From: Longibaculum muris
Lineage (GTDB): Bacteria; Bacillota_I; Bacilli_A; Erysipelotrichales; Coprobacillaceae
DNA: 64,000 nt
Assembly (NCBI RefSeq): GCF_004343035.1
Contig: NZ_SMCQ01000001.1
Location: forward strand, 245,671-309,670
Direction: 5' to 3'
Part shown: positions 1 to 9,385 of the stretch, in pieces
Position numbering within the stretch: position 1 is the stretch's first letter
How the letters are laid out: each line of letters begins with the position of its first letter
The notes under the pieces: generated by a model
What the model was told of the DNA's origin: nothing
The model's database searches: none
What the model saw: only the letters and a program-made list of their open reading frames with translations
Program-made: the position numbers and the translations under genes

Positions 1-269
1 GCTTTAAAATTCGTTTTAAAATTTAAGTGATATGTTTTTAATTGGACAATCAGTATTAGAAAGGTAATTAAAATTGTATAAAAGAAACCAGGTGATACAA
101 TATTTATAAATATTAGAATTACTAGACATAGGCAATTTATTGGATTTATTTTTAAATATTTTTCATCTTTATTTTTTTTATGACTGATGTTAATTATAAG
201 AAAATTAATCAGATATAAGTCTATGACTGATAAAATACAATTAATTATAAAATTAATAATCGAATCCAT
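1..269 (-). CDS. Sensor histidine kinase, N-terminal membrane part (partial)
   Basis: An open frame of 89 codons runs from an ATG at 269 off the left edge with no stop. It begins two bases after the stop of the LytTR regulator, and GGAGC sits at a good distance, so it is the second gene of that operon. The visible part is hydrophobic: one membrane segment at about residues 4-27, a charged loop (HKKNKDEKYLK), then further segments from about residue 44 to 73. Partner genes of LytTR regulators are usually AgrC/ComD-type membrane kinases, so that role is inferred. No kinase motif lies inside the window. Confidence 0.55.
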   Translation of the reverse strand, partial: MDSIINFIINCILSVIDLYLINFLIINISHKKNKDEKYLKINPINCLCLVILIFINIVSPGFFYTILITFLILIVQLKTYHLNFKTNFK

Positions 270-271
270 TC

Positions 272-982
272 TTAAAGCTCCTTATTGATAAATTCACGAT
301 ATTTTACCTTGAAATCTTTTCTCTTTTTCTTAGTAATATGTAATTCATGCTTATTTGTCATTGTGATATCTTCATAAGTAAATGTATCAACATGCTTAAA
401 GTTAATGATAATACTTCTATTAAGTTGGTAAAAATTATAATTCAATAAATCCTTTTTAGTTTGTTTTATTGATTTACTATTACCAAAATATTGTGTTCTA
501 GGCGTAAACAGTTTATAAGTATCATAACTTGTTTCAATATAAACAATATCATCTGTTTTAATATACTTTGTTCCTCCACTTGTATTAAAGACTACACAAC
601 GATTTAATTGCGTATATCTATCAACAGAACGTCTTAATTCTTTTTCAAATAAACTATCTTTGATTGGCTTAGTAATAAATTGAGCAGCACCAACCCAATA
701 GGATTCAGGAATATAATCACTATATCCACTTACAAAAACAATAATACATTCAGGCATAATATCTTTAATTTGATATGCCATTTCGATACCGTTCTTTTCT
801 TTAAATTCAATATCTAGATAAACTAAATCATATCTTACAAATTTAAAGCTTTCCATAAATTCTTCAGGATCAGTAAAACCATCAAATTTATTTGGTTGGA
901 TATCCTCTACTCCAAAATTTCTTATTCTTTCTAAAATGTTGTTGACGTAGTATTCTTCATCGTCACAAACCGCAATTTTCAT
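272..982 (-). CDS. LytTR-family response regulator (AgrA/ComE-like)
   Basis: Two-component response regulator of 236 aa. Residues 1-120 form a receiver domain: MKIAVCDDEE carries the acidic pocket, LVYLDIEF the phosphoacceptor Asp, and ITKPI the conserved Lys. Residues about 135-230 are a LytTR DNA-binding domain (YIKTDDIVYIET; FYQLNRSIIINFKHV). Regulators of this family usually control peptide-pheromone or bacteriocin-type regulons by binding paired direct repeats. The gene is followed after 2 bases by the membrane kinase partner. The divergent region 983-1163 leads into a small secreted protein that could be its target, but no clear LytTR-type repeat pair was established there. Confidence 0.9.
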   Translation of the reverse strand: MKIAVCDDEEYYVNNILERIRNFGVEDIQPNKFDGFTDPEEFMESFKFVRYDLVYLDIEFKEKNGIEMAYQIKDIMPECIIVFVSGYSDYIPESYWVGAAQFITKPIKDSLFEKELRRSVDRYTQLNRCVVFNTSGGTKYIKTDDIVYIETSYDTYKLFTPRTQYFGNSKSIKQTKKDLLNYNFYQLNRSIIINFKHVDTFTYEDITMTNKHELHITKKKRKDFKVKYREFINKEL

Positions 983-1163
983 AATATCAACCTCCCATAT
1001 TAATTTTTATTCGTAATTATAGAAATCGCGAGTAACTCTATTGTATAACAAATTTTACCATTTGTGTGTGCATTTTTATCCCAAATGCATGCACTTTTCA
1101 CCTTTTCGACACAAAAATGCTTAATTTTCAATTATTTTTATATTGGGAAGGGGGTGTAATGAT

Positions 1164-1595
1164 ATGAAAACAAAGAAGAAAATGGTTGCTTTAGGAATGA
1201 GTTTAATGATTTTATGTGGAAGTCTTGCTAGCGTCTCTGCCTATGTTTATGTGCCTGGTACACAGTATCAAACTGTGACACATAAAGATATTCCAGCGTG
1301 GGGATATCACAGTTTTGATACATACTATGGAAGCAAGAAAGCAACAACTGGATATTTTGCTACATTTCATAAAACACATGGAGATGCAGCTTTAGGAAAT
1401 TTTGCTGAAATCATTACAAGTGGAAAAACGGCTAGATCTAATATGATTGGTATTCCTGAAGGAAAAACAGTATTATCTGAAGAACATAGTTGTTCAAAAG
1501 GAACTGTATATTTCACTGCAGTAGGATCTCATAGCTTAGAACCAAGCAACACATGTGATGTTAACTTAAAATTTAGCGCAGATAATCTACGCTAA
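1164..1595 (+). CDS. Small secreted protein of unknown function
   Basis: Protein of 143 aa. ATG at 1164 is chosen over the upstream in-frame TTG at 1143 because GGGGGTG lies just before it. Residues 1-27 look like a Sec signal peptide: KTKKK, then a hydrophobic core MVALGMSLMILCGSLA, then a likely cleavage site SVSA-YV. The mature part is rich in Tyr, Thr, Ser and Gly. It has two late cysteines (SCSKG and NTCDV) that could form a disulfide. I do not recognise the family; a bacteriocin-like or cell-surface role is possible given the divergent LytTR regulator, but nothing in the sequence proves it. It ends right at a strong terminator. Confidence 0.6.
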   Translation: MKTKKKMVALGMSLMILCGSLASVSAYVYVPGTQYQTVTHKDIPAWGYHSFDTYYGSKKATTGYFATFHKTHGDAALGNFAEIITSGKTARSNMIGIPEGKTVLSEEHSCSKGTVYFTAVGSHSLEPSNTCDVNLKFSADNLR

Positions 1596-1600
1596 AAAAT

Positions 1601-1640
1601 AGCAAGCCCCCTCACTATCGAAGGGACTTGCTTTCTTTTT
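1601..1640. terminator. Bidirectional terminator between the secreted protein and the CNNM gene
   Basis: AGCAAG-CCCC pairs with GGG-CTTGCT, followed by a T run on the plus strand and, on the minus strand, by TATTTTTT. It serves both converging genes; the last codons of the minus-strand gene lie inside the stem. Confidence 0.8.
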
Positions 1641-2940
1641 TAGTAATAATAACTTCTTGAATACGTTTGTTTTGAATCTTGGTGATTTGAAAACTCCATT
1701 CATCAACAACAAGTGTTTTGGTCGTACCATCTTGAGGGATAGTACGCAAATAACTATATAAAAATCCACCTAAAGTATCATAATCATCATTAAATGAAAT
1801 GTTAATACCCAGTTCTTCTACTAAATCATCTATAAGAATATGACCTTTCACTTTCCATTGACAATTATTTATTTGTTGAATAAGAGATTGTTCATGCATA
1901 TCATGTTCATCATAAATATTCCCAAATATTTCTTCAACAAGATCCTCTAATGTAATGATTCCGCTCATTTTACCAAATTCATCAATCGCAATTGAAAAAT
2001 GAACATTTTTATCTTGCATATCAGCAAATAAATCATCTGCACTAATTGTTTCAGGAACAAAATAAGGTGAAGTTAAAAGCTCTTTAAGAGTTTTTTCTTT
2101 TGTTTGTAAATTTAACAGATAATCTCTTACATGTAAAATACCAATAATGTTATCTTCATCATTTTCATAAACTGGATATCTTGATAAACCAGTTTCTTTG
2201 ATGATTTGAATGATCTCATCATCATTTGCTTCTATTGATAAAGTCATAACATCAACACTATGTGTCATAATTTCACGGATACAAGTATCATCAAAATCAA
2301 ATATATTTTGTAACCATTCACTTTCATCTTCATCTAAAATACCACGTTTTTCACCTAATTCAATCATTGTTAAAATATCTTCCTCAGTAACGGATTCTTC
2401 ATTCGCTTCAGTTTTAAGATGAAGTAATTTTAAAATTGCATTCGTAGATAATGAAAGAAATGAAACAATAGGTTTCACAACCTTTGCTACTCCAAGAACA
2501 ACACCACAAGAAAGTTTTGAAACTTCATATGGTTTTTGCATCGCAATTCTTTTAGGAACCAGCTCACCAAAAACCAAGGTAAAATAAGACAAAATCAAAG
2601 TAATAATAATAACTGAAATCGTATCTAAAACATTGATTGATAAAGCAGTTAATCCTAAATCATAATAAATCCAATTGGTTAAATATTTAGAAAAGTTATC
2701 TGCTGCAAAGGCACTACCTAAAAATCCGGCTAAAGTAATGCCTATTTGAATCGTAGATAAAAATCCCGAAGGTTCTTTTGTTAAACGTAAAAGACGTTGT
2801 GCAGTTTTTTCACCTTTGTCTGCTTGCTTTTCTAATTGTGTTACATTGAGAGATAAAACAGCAATCTCACTAGCCGCAAAGAATGCATTCACTAAAATTA
2901 AAATAACTTGCAATAATAATTGCGAGGGTATAGAGTCCAT
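1615..2940 (-). CDS. CNNM/CBS-domain membrane transporter (HlyC/CorC family)
   Basis: Membrane protein of 441 aa. It opens with a DUF21/CNNM transmembrane domain (residues about 1-185; FFAASEIAVLSLN and ELVPKRIA are typical). A CBS pair follows (about 205-330; ILHVRDYLL, FGKMSGIITLEDLVEEIFG), then a C-terminal CorC_HlyC domain (about 345-430; DYDTLGGFLYSYL). The family moves divalent cations such as Mg2+ or Mn2+; older haemolysin names are misleading. The gene stands alone behind a Mn2+-type riboswitch with its own terminator, which points to manganese efflux or homeostasis. Start ATG at 2940 is preceded by GAGGAGTG on the minus strand. Confidence 0.9.
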   Translation of the reverse strand: MDSIPSQLLLQVILILVNAFFAASEIAVLSLNVTQLEKQADKGEKTAQRLLRLTKEPSGFLSTIQIGITLAGFLGSAFAADNFSKYLTNWIYYDLGLTALSINVLDTISVIIITLILSYFTLVFGELVPKRIAMQKPYEVSKLSCGVVLGVAKVVKPIVSFLSLSTNAILKLLHLKTEANEESVTEEDILTMIELGEKRGILDEDESEWLQNIFDFDDTCIREIMTHSVDVMTLSIEANDDEIIQIIKETGLSRYPVYENDEDNIIGILHVRDYLLNLQTKEKTLKELLTSPYFVPETISADDLFADMQDKNVHFSIAIDEFGKMSGIITLEDLVEEIFGNIYDEHDMHEQSLIQQINNCQWKVKGHILIDDLVEELGINISFNDDYDTLGGFLYSYLRTIPQDGTTKTLVVDEWSFQITKIQNKRIQEVIITKKESKSLR

Positions 2941-2988
2941 ATCATCACACTCCTCTTTTTTTGTGTCCTCTAACCGTTTTTGTGATAC

Positions 2989-3023
2989 AAAAAAAGACTC
3001 ATATCACAAAAGTAATAAAAGTC
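2989..3023 (-). terminator. Riboswitch expression-platform terminator
   Basis: On the minus strand, AGACTTTTATTAC pairs with GTGATATGAGTCT around a TTTT loop and runs into seven Ts. The 5' arm overlaps the last conserved segment of the aptamer (GAGACTTTTA), so aptamer folding and terminator folding exclude each other. That is the layout of an ON switch. Confidence 0.75.
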
Positions 3024-3104
3024 TCGTTATTTCATATATAAACCGGCTATAAAAGCGTGGTGACGATTATATAACATCTAAATAGATGCTAACTACTCCC
3101 TTTT
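3015..3104 (-). promoter_or_regulatory. yybP-ykoY (Mn2+) riboswitch aptamer
   Basis: Read on the minus strand, the leader of the CNNM gene carries the conserved blocks of the yybP-ykoY class in order: AAAGGGAGTAG near the 5' end, GTCACCA in the middle, and CGAGACTTTTA at the 3' end. Paired segments lie between them (AGCATCTATTTAGATGTT is one hairpin). The class binds Mn2+ and commonly controls TerC-type and other Mn exporters. The assignment rests on motif recall and layout; no covariance model could be run. Confidence 0.75.
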
Positions 3105-3112
3105 ATGTCTCT

Positions 3113-3140
3113 ATTTTATCATATTCTTTAAAACTGTCAA
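3113..3140 (-). promoter_or_regulatory. Promoter for the riboswitch-CNNM transcript
   Basis: Minus-strand TTGACA (3140-3135) and TAAAAT (3118-3113) are separated by 16 bp, and the aptamer begins about 10 bp downstream. Confidence 0.65.
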
Positions 3141-3192
3141 TATGGATTTGATTATGCTAAAATAGAAATATGAAAGTAGGAGATGTGAGAAG

Positions 3193-3588
3193 ATGGAATT
3201 GATATTAGAAGAATATGTTCATGAAAATTTACCTAAAGGATTTCAACCCTATTCTATTTATTGCATGATTGTAGATAATGTTGAAGTTGGAAGATTGGTC
3301 TTAAGAGAAGGACGTGATGAGGAAGTTTATTTTGCTGGACATATTGGATATAGTGTTTATGAAGAATATCAAGGGCATCATTATGCTTATCAAGCTTGTC
3401 TGCTTTTAAGAGAAATGCTTGATTTTGATCATCTTCTCATAACATGTAATCCTGATAACTATGCGTCTTTAAAAACAATTCAAAGATTAGGCTGTCAGTA
3501 TATTGAAACAAAAACAATACCTGCACATTTAAAAAAAGATTTTGCATCTGAAGATACAGAAAAAATGATATTTATTTTCAAAAAATAA
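3193..3588 (+). CDS. GNAT family N-acetyltransferase
   Basis: Protein of 131 aa with the compact GNAT fold. It has GRLVLREG, then HIGYSVYEEYQGHHYAYQAC, which is the acetyl-CoA pyrophosphate-binding loop region (Y-Q-G-x-x-x-A), and DNYASLKTIQRLGCQY, the usual C-terminal half (N-x-x-S-x-x-x-x-x-x-x-G). The substrate cannot be told. Start ATG at 3193 follows GTAGGAGATGTG. The gene lies 19 bases before sbcD and is probably co-transcribed with sbcCD. Confidence 0.8.
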   Translation: MELILEEYVHENLPKGFQPYSIYCMIVDNVEVGRLVLREGRDEEVYFAGHIGYSVYEEYQGHHYAYQACLLLREMLDFDHLLITCNPDNYASLKTIQRLGCQYIETKTIPAHLKKDFASEDTEKMIFIFKK

Positions 3589-3607
3589 TAGAACAAGGAG
3601 GAAACAC

Positions 3608-4735
3608 ATGAAGTTTGTACATATTGCCGATTTACATTTAGGGAAAGTTATTCATCAATATTCATTATTAGATATTCAAAGAGAATTGCTTTTTGAATTA
3701 TTAGAATACATGAATCAAGAGGATATTAGAATTCTATTGATTGCTGGAGATATTTATGATCGTTTTATTCCTAGTCAAGAAGCGGTCAATTTACTAGATG
3801 AATTTTTAAGCAAAGCCTTGCTTGATTATCATATTGAAGTTTTAATGATTAGTGGTAATCATGATAGTAGTGATCGTATTCATTTTGCAAGCTCTATCTT
3901 ATCAAAAAGAGGATTGCATATAGAAACTTATTTATCACAACATTTAAATTATGTTGAAAAAGAAGATGTCAGATTTTATTTATTGCCATTTGTGAAACCA
4001 TCACAAGTTAAAGCTTTATATCATGATGAACAAATTCATGATTATCAAAGTGCTTTGAAAGCCTATATGTCACATCAAAAATTAGATTCTCATTATAAGA
4101 ATATTTTAATTACACACCAATTTGTTGGGCACAATAGTTTAACAAGTGAATCTGAAATGCCAATCAGTGTTGGGGGAAGTGAAATTGTTGATGCATCTTT
4201 ATTTCAAGACTTTGATTATGTAGCTTTAGGTCATTTACATGCTCCACAGGCAGTTACAAGAGAAACTATGCGTTATAGTGGCTCTTTAATGCGTTATTCA
4301 TTTGATGAAGTGAAGCAAAATAAATCTATTGTTATTGTTGATACTGATGATATGTCAATAACATTACATACACTACATCCTAATCAAACATTAGAAAAAT
4401 ACACAGCAACATTTGTCGAATTAATGGATCCTCATTTTATCAAACAAAAAAATGATTTCTTAGCATTTGAGTTAAAAGATGAAACGTTAATTCCTCATGC
4501 AATCGATCAATTGAGAGTCCTATATCCAAACTTATTACAAATAACGTATTCTTACTTATTAAAAGAACAGACCAATCATCAAGTTCAATCCATACAAACC
4601 CTCGAACAGACAGATACTCCCACATTATTTCAACAATTTTATAAAGAAATGAAAAACATAGAATTATCTCCACAACAATTTAAAGTTGTCAAAGAATTAT
4701 TAGAAAAAGTAGGTGAAGAACATGAGAATTCTTAG
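3608..4735 (+). CDS. sbcD: Nuclease SbcCD subunit D (Mre11-like)
   Basis: Protein of 375 aa. Metallophosphoesterase signatures appear in order: HIADLHLGK (residues 5-13), AGDIYDR (about 46-52), SGNHDS (about 81-86), ITHQF (about 164) and ALGHLH (about 205-210). With SbcC it forms the double-strand nuclease that opens hairpins and processes DNA ends during repair and replication. AAGGAGG lies before the ATG. The 3' end overlaps the start of sbcC by 14 bases, which indicates translational coupling. Confidence 0.95.
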   Translation: MKFVHIADLHLGKVIHQYSLLDIQRELLFELLEYMNQEDIRILLIAGDIYDRFIPSQEAVNLLDEFLSKALLDYHIEVLMISGNHDSSDRIHFASSILSKRGLHIETYLSQHLNYVEKEDVRFYLLPFVKPSQVKALYHDEQIHDYQSALKAYMSHQKLDSHYKNILITHQFVGHNSLTSESEMPISVGGSEIVDASLFQDFDYVALGHLHAPQAVTRETMRYSGSLMRYSFDEVKQNKSIVIVDTDDMSITLHTLHPNQTLEKYTATFVELMDPHFIKQKNDFLAFELKDETLIPHAIDQLRVLYPNLLQITYSYLLKEQTNHQVQSIQTLEQTDTPTLFQQFYKEMKNIELSPQQFKVVKELLEKVGEEHENS

Positions 4736-7700
4736 TTTAACCATGAATGCTTTTATGACTTATAAAGATTTAACAACAATTCATTTCGATGAACTGATTG
4801 ATCATGGTCTTTATCTTATCAGTGGTCCAACAGGAGCAGGAAAAACAACAATATTTGATGCTATGACATTTGCATTATATGGTGTTGCAAGTGGTACTTA
4901 TCGTAATCAATCTTATTTTCGTAGTGATTTTGCTGAGGCAAAAGAAGAAACCTATGTTGAAATGACTTTTGAACTTCATCAAAAAATCTATACTGTCAAA
5001 CGTTCACCAACATATATGCGTCCAGGTTATAAAACACCAAAGATGGCAAATGCTTATCTTCAATATGATGATGTTATGATTGAAGGTGTAAAGGAAGTCA
5101 ATAACAAGATCAATGAGCTATTAGGCGTTGATGTTCATCAATTTAAACAAATTGTCATGATTGCTCAAGGAGAATTTACGAAACTCATTTATGCTAATAG
5201 TGAAGAAAGAGAACGTGTCTTAAGACATATTTTTCATAGTGACCCATTAGTGAGTTTTGAAAATATTTTAAAAGAAGAAACACGTAAATATAAAGAAAAG
5301 TATCAGTTATCAAGTGGACAATTATTATCACGTTTTCAATTACTTGATTTTTCTAAAGAATTTCAACAAATTCATCAAGATGGCTTTCATCCTAGTTATA
5401 TTGATGATGCAATACAGGAAAATGATAAACTCTATGCATTGGTACAAGAATATCAAAAACAATATCAAAAGCATAAAGACCAATATGAACAATTATCACA
5501 AGCCTATTATCAAAAACAAAAACATAATCAAGATTTACAAGAATATCATCAAGTGCAACAGGCTTATCAAACATTATCAAATCAACAAGCGAAGATGGAA
5601 CAAATCAAAAAAGATATTGATAAACTAAATATTATTGAAAAAAATCAATCACTTATTTATCAATATCAGCAGACTCAACTTCAATTACAAAATAATCAAA
5701 AACAAAGTGAAAACATTACCTTACAATTACAACAATGTACAACTCTCTTTAAAGATATCCAAAAAAAATATACAAATCTTTCTGTAATTCAACAAGAAAA
5801 AGATGCTTTAATGGTTGAAATGGAAAAAAGCAAACAAGCTTCTTTAAAACAAAAAGAATATCAAAAGCTTAAGTTAAGTTCGCAAAAACTTCATCGTACC
5901 TATCAACAGACCCAACAAAAATATAATGAACTCTTATCAACACATCAAAAATTTATCAAACGTATGGAAAGAGATCAAGAAAATGTCAATCATCTTCCCA
6001 ATTTACAATTAGAACTCCAACAAAAAGAACAATTGGTTAAAGAAGTCAATCAAAAACGGGTTTCTATTCATGAACTAAGTGAATTTTATGATGATTTTAC
6101 AAAACTTCAAGATCAACATTATGAATTATCAAATGAATATAAGAAAAAAGATGCTATTTATCAAGATGTTTTTTTACGTTATCAAAAAGAAGATGAAAAC
6201 TTTAAAAGACAACAAGCAGGAATTTTGGCATCTACTCTTGAAGATAATCAACCTTGTCCGGTTTGTGGATCATTATCCCATCCACATCTAGCAACCTTGA
6301 CTTTTAAGGTTTTGACATCTAATGAATTAGAAGAATTAAATCAAGAGGTAGAAAAGAAAAAAGCTATCAAAGAAGATGCTTATCAAGAAGTCTTGAGCCA
6401 AAATGAGCGTATTCACCAAATGAAGGCAAAGATTGATGTTTTAAAAAAACAGTTAAATATTGAAGAAGAATTATCTAAAGAAGTCTTTATTCGATTGCTT
6501 TCAGATATTATTCATATTGTTGAAGATCAAGAAAAGACATATCAGAAGTATTATACAGAAGTAGCATATTTAAAAAGAATTCAAAAATCACTAGAACAAG
6601 ATCAAATTGTATGTGATAAACAAAAACAAGAGTTAGATCAATTCCAAGAATTATTATATTCCCAAGAAAAACAAGCATCTATTTATCAAACTCAAATACA
6701 AGAATTAATATCACAGTATGAACAGATTGATTCTCAAGATTATCAAAAAGTTTTAACATCTCAACAAGATCAATTGGAATTACTCAATCAACATATCCAT
6801 AATATTGAAGAACAATATTATCAGTGTCAAAAAGATATTTCAGTTTTTACTCAACAAAAAGAAACTCTAGCTCAACAAGCGATTCAATTACAAACTGACT
6901 ATCAACAATTAGAAAAACAATATCTCAATTTTATTTCTTCATCATTTAATGACATACAAGAATTTCATGATTATCAACAGATGTTAGAACAAAAATCAGA
7001 AAAAGAAAACATCTATCAAAATTATCTTGTTGAACAAAAAACATTATTAACACGTCTCAAAACTTTAGAAACACTTACGCAAGGTCAAGAGATGGTGGAT
7101 TTAAGTCAGGAAGAAGTACGTTTAAAAGAATTGGAAGAAAAACGAGATTGTCATTTTCAGACTTATAATCAGAAATTACATACATATACAAAAAATCAAG
7201 AAATTCTTAAAGCATTACAAAAAGACTATACCAAAAATCAAGATATCTTTGAAAAATATACTATGTATCAAGATTTATCTGATATAACGTCAGGGAAAAA
7301 TCCACAACGTATGTCTTTTGAGCGTTATGTTCTATCAGCTTATTTTGAACATATTTTAGAATATGCAAATATTGAATTATTGAAAATGAGTAATGGACGT
7401 TTTGCTTTATATCGAAAACAAGCGGTTAAAGGGGCTAAACAACAGGGGCTAGATTTAAGTGTCTTGGATTATGAGACTGGTATTATGCGTGATATTCAAT
7501 CTTTATCTGGGGGTGAATCTTTTAAGGCAGCATTATCTTTGGCTTTAGGATTATCTTCAATGATTCAAAGTTATGCTGGTGGTATTGAATTGAATACTTT
7601 ATTTATTGATGAAGGATTTGGCACATTGGATAGTGAATCTATTGACCAGGCCTTGTCAGTTTTATTAGATTTAAAAAATGATAATAAAGTGATTGGAATT

Positions 7701-7796
7701 ATTTCTCATGTTGATGAGTTGAAAGAAAGAATTTCAACTCAAATTGTGGTTGAAAAAGGTGTACAGGGAAGTATTTTGCATATTGAAAAAGAATAG
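4722..7796 (+). CDS. sbcC: Nuclease SbcCD subunit C (Rad50-like ATPase)
   Basis: SMC-like ATPase of 1024 aa. Walker A is GPTGAGKTT (residues 35-43). Two very long coiled-coil arms rich in Gln and Lys flank a zinc hook CPVC at about residue 512. The ABC signature SLSGGESFKAALSLALG lies near residue 926 and Walker B LFIDEGFGTLD near 962. It partners with SbcD in DNA end processing. ATG at 4722 is preferred to the in-frame GTG at 4713 because AGGTGAAG lies just upstream and the MRI-x-L-x-x-x-x-F start is family-typical. Coding is strongly biased to CAA and AAA, as expected for the coiled coil. Confidence 0.95.
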   Translation: MRILSLTMNAFMTYKDLTTIHFDELIDHGLYLISGPTGAGKTTIFDAMTFALYGVASGTYRNQSYFRSDFAEAKEETYVEMTFELHQKIYTVKRSPTYMRPGYKTPKMANAYLQYDDVMIEGVKEVNNKINELLGVDVHQFKQIVMIAQGEFTKLIYANSEERERVLRHIFHSDPLVSFENILKEETRKYKEKYQLSSGQLLSRFQLLDFSKEFQQIHQDGFHPSYIDDAIQENDKLYALVQEYQKQYQKHKDQYEQLSQAYYQKQKHNQDLQEYHQVQQAYQTLSNQQAKMEQIKKDIDKLNIIEKNQSLIYQYQQTQLQLQNNQKQSENITLQLQQCTTLFKDIQKKYTNLSVIQQEKDALMVEMEKSKQASLKQKEYQKLKLSSQKLHRTYQQTQQKYNELLSTHQKFIKRMERDQENVNHLPNLQLELQQKEQLVKEVNQKRVSIHELSEFYDDFTKLQDQHYELSNEYKKKDAIYQDVFLRYQKEDENFKRQQAGILASTLEDNQPCPVCGSLSHPHLATLTFKVLTSNELEELNQEVEKKKAIKEDAYQEVLSQNERIHQMKAKIDVLKKQLNIEEELSKEVFIRLLSDIIHIVEDQEKTYQKYYTEVAYLKRIQKSLEQDQIVCDKQKQELDQFQELLYSQEKQASIYQTQIQELISQYEQIDSQDYQKVLTSQQDQLELLNQHIHNIEEQYYQCQKDISVFTQQKETLAQQAIQLQTDYQQLEKQYLNFISSSFNDIQEFHDYQQMLEQKSEKENIYQNYLVEQKTLLTRLKTLETLTQGQEMVDLSQEEVRLKELEEKRDCHFQTYNQKLHTYTKNQEILKALQKDYTKNQDIFEKYTMYQDLSDITSGKNPQRMSFERYVLSAYFEHILEYANIELLKMSNGRFALYRKQAVKGAKQQGLDLSVLDYETGIMRDIQSLSGGESFKAALSLALGLSSMIQSYAGGIELNTLFIDEGFGTLDSESIDQALSVLLDLKNDNKVIGIISHVDELKERISTQIVVEKGVQGSILHIEKE

Positions 7797-7829
7797 CTAG
7801 TGAAGTCGTTTAAAATTCAATATTCATAA

Positions 7830-7857
7830 TTGCAATTTATGATAAATCTTGTATAAT
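7830..7857 (+). promoter_or_regulatory. Promoter of proS
   Basis: TTGCAA and TATAAT are separated by 16 bp, about 35 bp upstream of the proS start codon. No T-box element is visible in the short leader. Confidence 0.6.
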
Positions 7858-7891
7858 AATATGGTAAATATGAAGAAAAGGGGTATATATA

Positions 7892-9331
7892 ATGGCGAAC
7901 AATAAAGTCAAAAATGATGCAATTACATCAAGAGATGAAGACTTTGCTCAATGGTATACAGATGTTTGTAGAAAAGCAGAGTTAATGGATTATTCAAGTG
8001 TCAAAGGATTTATTATTTATCGACCTTATGGGTATGCTTTATGGGAAATGATTCAAGCATACATGGATAAGAAATTTAAAGAAACAGGACATGAAAATGT
8101 TTATATGCCGCTGTTAATCCCTGAATCATTACTTCAAAAAGAAGCAGATCATGTTGAAGGATTTGCACCTGAATGTGCTGTTGTTACAAGAGGTGGATTA
8201 GATAATTTGGAAGAAAATTTAATTATTCGTCCAACTTCTGAAACATTATTTTGTGAACATTATGCAAAAATCGTGAATTCTTATAGAGATTTACCAAAAT
8301 TATACAATCAATGGTGTAGTGTAGTTCGTTGGGAAAAAACGACAAGACCATTTTTAAGAGGTTCAGAATTCTTATGGCAAGAAGGTCATACAATTCATGC
8401 AACAAAAGAAGAAGCAAGAGAAGAAACAATGCGTATGTTAGGTATTTATGAAAATACGGCTAAAGATTTATTAGCAATTCCAATGGTTACCGGAAGAAAA
8501 ACAGAAAGAGAAAAGTTTGCTGGAGCTGAGGAAACATATACAATTGAAGCTTTAATGCATGATGGGAAAGCCTTACAATCAGGAACTTCACATTATTTTG
8601 GTGATGGTTTTGCTAAAGCATTTGGTATTCAATTCTTAGATAAGGATAATAAACAAAAATATGTTTATCAAACATCATGGGGTGTCTCAACTCGTTTATT
8701 AGGTGCAATTATTATGGTTCATGGTGATGACAATGGTTTAGTATTGCCTCCTAGAGTTGCACCAACACAAGTGATGATTATTCCAATCCAACAACAAAAA
8801 GAAGGTATTCTAGATAAAGCTCATGAAATTGAACAACAATTAAAAGCGAGTGGTATCAGAGTCAAAGTTGATGCAAGTGATAAATCACCAGGATGGAAAT
8901 TCTCAGAAGCAGAAATGCGTGGAATTCCACTTCGTTTAGAAGTTGGACCAAGAGATTTACAAAATGGTCAATGTGTTGTCGCAAAAAGAGTCAATGGTGA
9001 AAAAATCACTTTACCATTAGATGAAAAGTTACCTGAAACAATTGCTCAATTATTAGACGATATTCATGAAGAAATGTATCAAAAAGCATTAGCTTTTAGA
9101 AATGATCACATTACAAATGCTACGACATTTGAAGAATTTAAAGAAATCTTAAATACAAAAGGTGGATATGTGAAGTTACCATGGTGTGGTGATGAAGCAT
9201 GTGAAGTAAAGATTAAAGAAGAAACTGCTGCTACTTCTCGTTGTATTGATACTGAAGCAACAGTTGAAGGAGTTTGTCCAATTTGTGGTAAAAAAGCAAA
9301 ACATATTGTTTATTTTGCAAGAGCTTATTAA
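7892..9331 (+). CDS. proS: Prolyl-tRNA synthetase (short, archaeal/eukaryotic-type)
   Basis: Class II aminoacyl-tRNA synthetase of 479 aa that charges tRNA-Pro. Motif 2 region [29 protein letters not shown] and motif 3 region [29 protein letters not shown] are clear. The C-terminal domain carries a Cys-rich zinc site (WCGDEAC ... CPICG) and ends in the family-typical YFARAY. At about 480 aa and without the editing insertion, this is the short ProS class found in archaea, eukaryotes and some Bacillota, not the long E. coli type. It stands alone with its own promoter and terminator. Confidence 0.95.
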   Translation: MANNKVKNDAITSRDEDFAQWYTDVCRKAELMDYSSVKGFIIYRPYGYALWEMIQAYMDKKFKETGHENVYMPLLIPESLLQKEADHVEGFAPECAVVTRGGLDNLEENLIIRPTSETLFCEHYAKIVNSYRDLPKLYNQWCSVVRWEKTTRPFLRGSEFLWQEGHTIHATKEEAREETMRMLGIYENTAKDLLAIPMVTGRKTEREKFAGAEETYTIEALMHDGKALQSGTSHYFGDGFAKAFGIQFLDKDNKQKYVYQTSWGVSTRLLGAIIMVHGDDNGLVLPPRVAPTQVMIIPIQQQKEGILDKAHEIEQQLKASGIRVKVDASDKSPGWKFSEAEMRGIPLRLEVGPRDLQNGQCVVAKRVNGEKITLPLDEKLPETIAQLLDDIHEEMYQKALAFRNDHITNATTFEEFKEILNTKGGYVKLPWCGDEACEVKIKEETAATSRCIDTEATVEGVCPICGKKAKHIVYFARAY

Positions 9332-9358
9332 TATACGTCATATGACGTATATTTTTTT
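9331..9358 (+). terminator. proS terminator
   Basis: A perfect palindrome, ATATACGTCATATGACGTAT, starts one base after the proS stop and is followed by a run of Ts. Confidence 0.85.
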
Positions 9359-9360
9359 AC

Positions 9361-9385
9361 AAAAAAACTCCTTTAAAAAAGGAGT
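9361..9385 (-). terminator. Terminator of the pentapeptide-repeat gene
   Basis: On the minus strand ACTCC-TTTTTTAA-GGAGT is followed by seven Ts, directly after the stop of the minus-strand gene. Confidence 0.8.

Noticed and set aside
1064-1100. LytTR direct-repeat operator upstream of the secreted protein
   Set aside because: GTGTGCAT and ATGCATGCAC segments form an imperfect inverted, not direct, repeat and do not fit the LytTR consensus well.
5314-5628. 104-residue plus-strand frame inside sbcC
   Set aside because: A shifted frame of the coiled-coil region rich in Asn, Ile and Lys; the sbcC frame is clearly the coding one.
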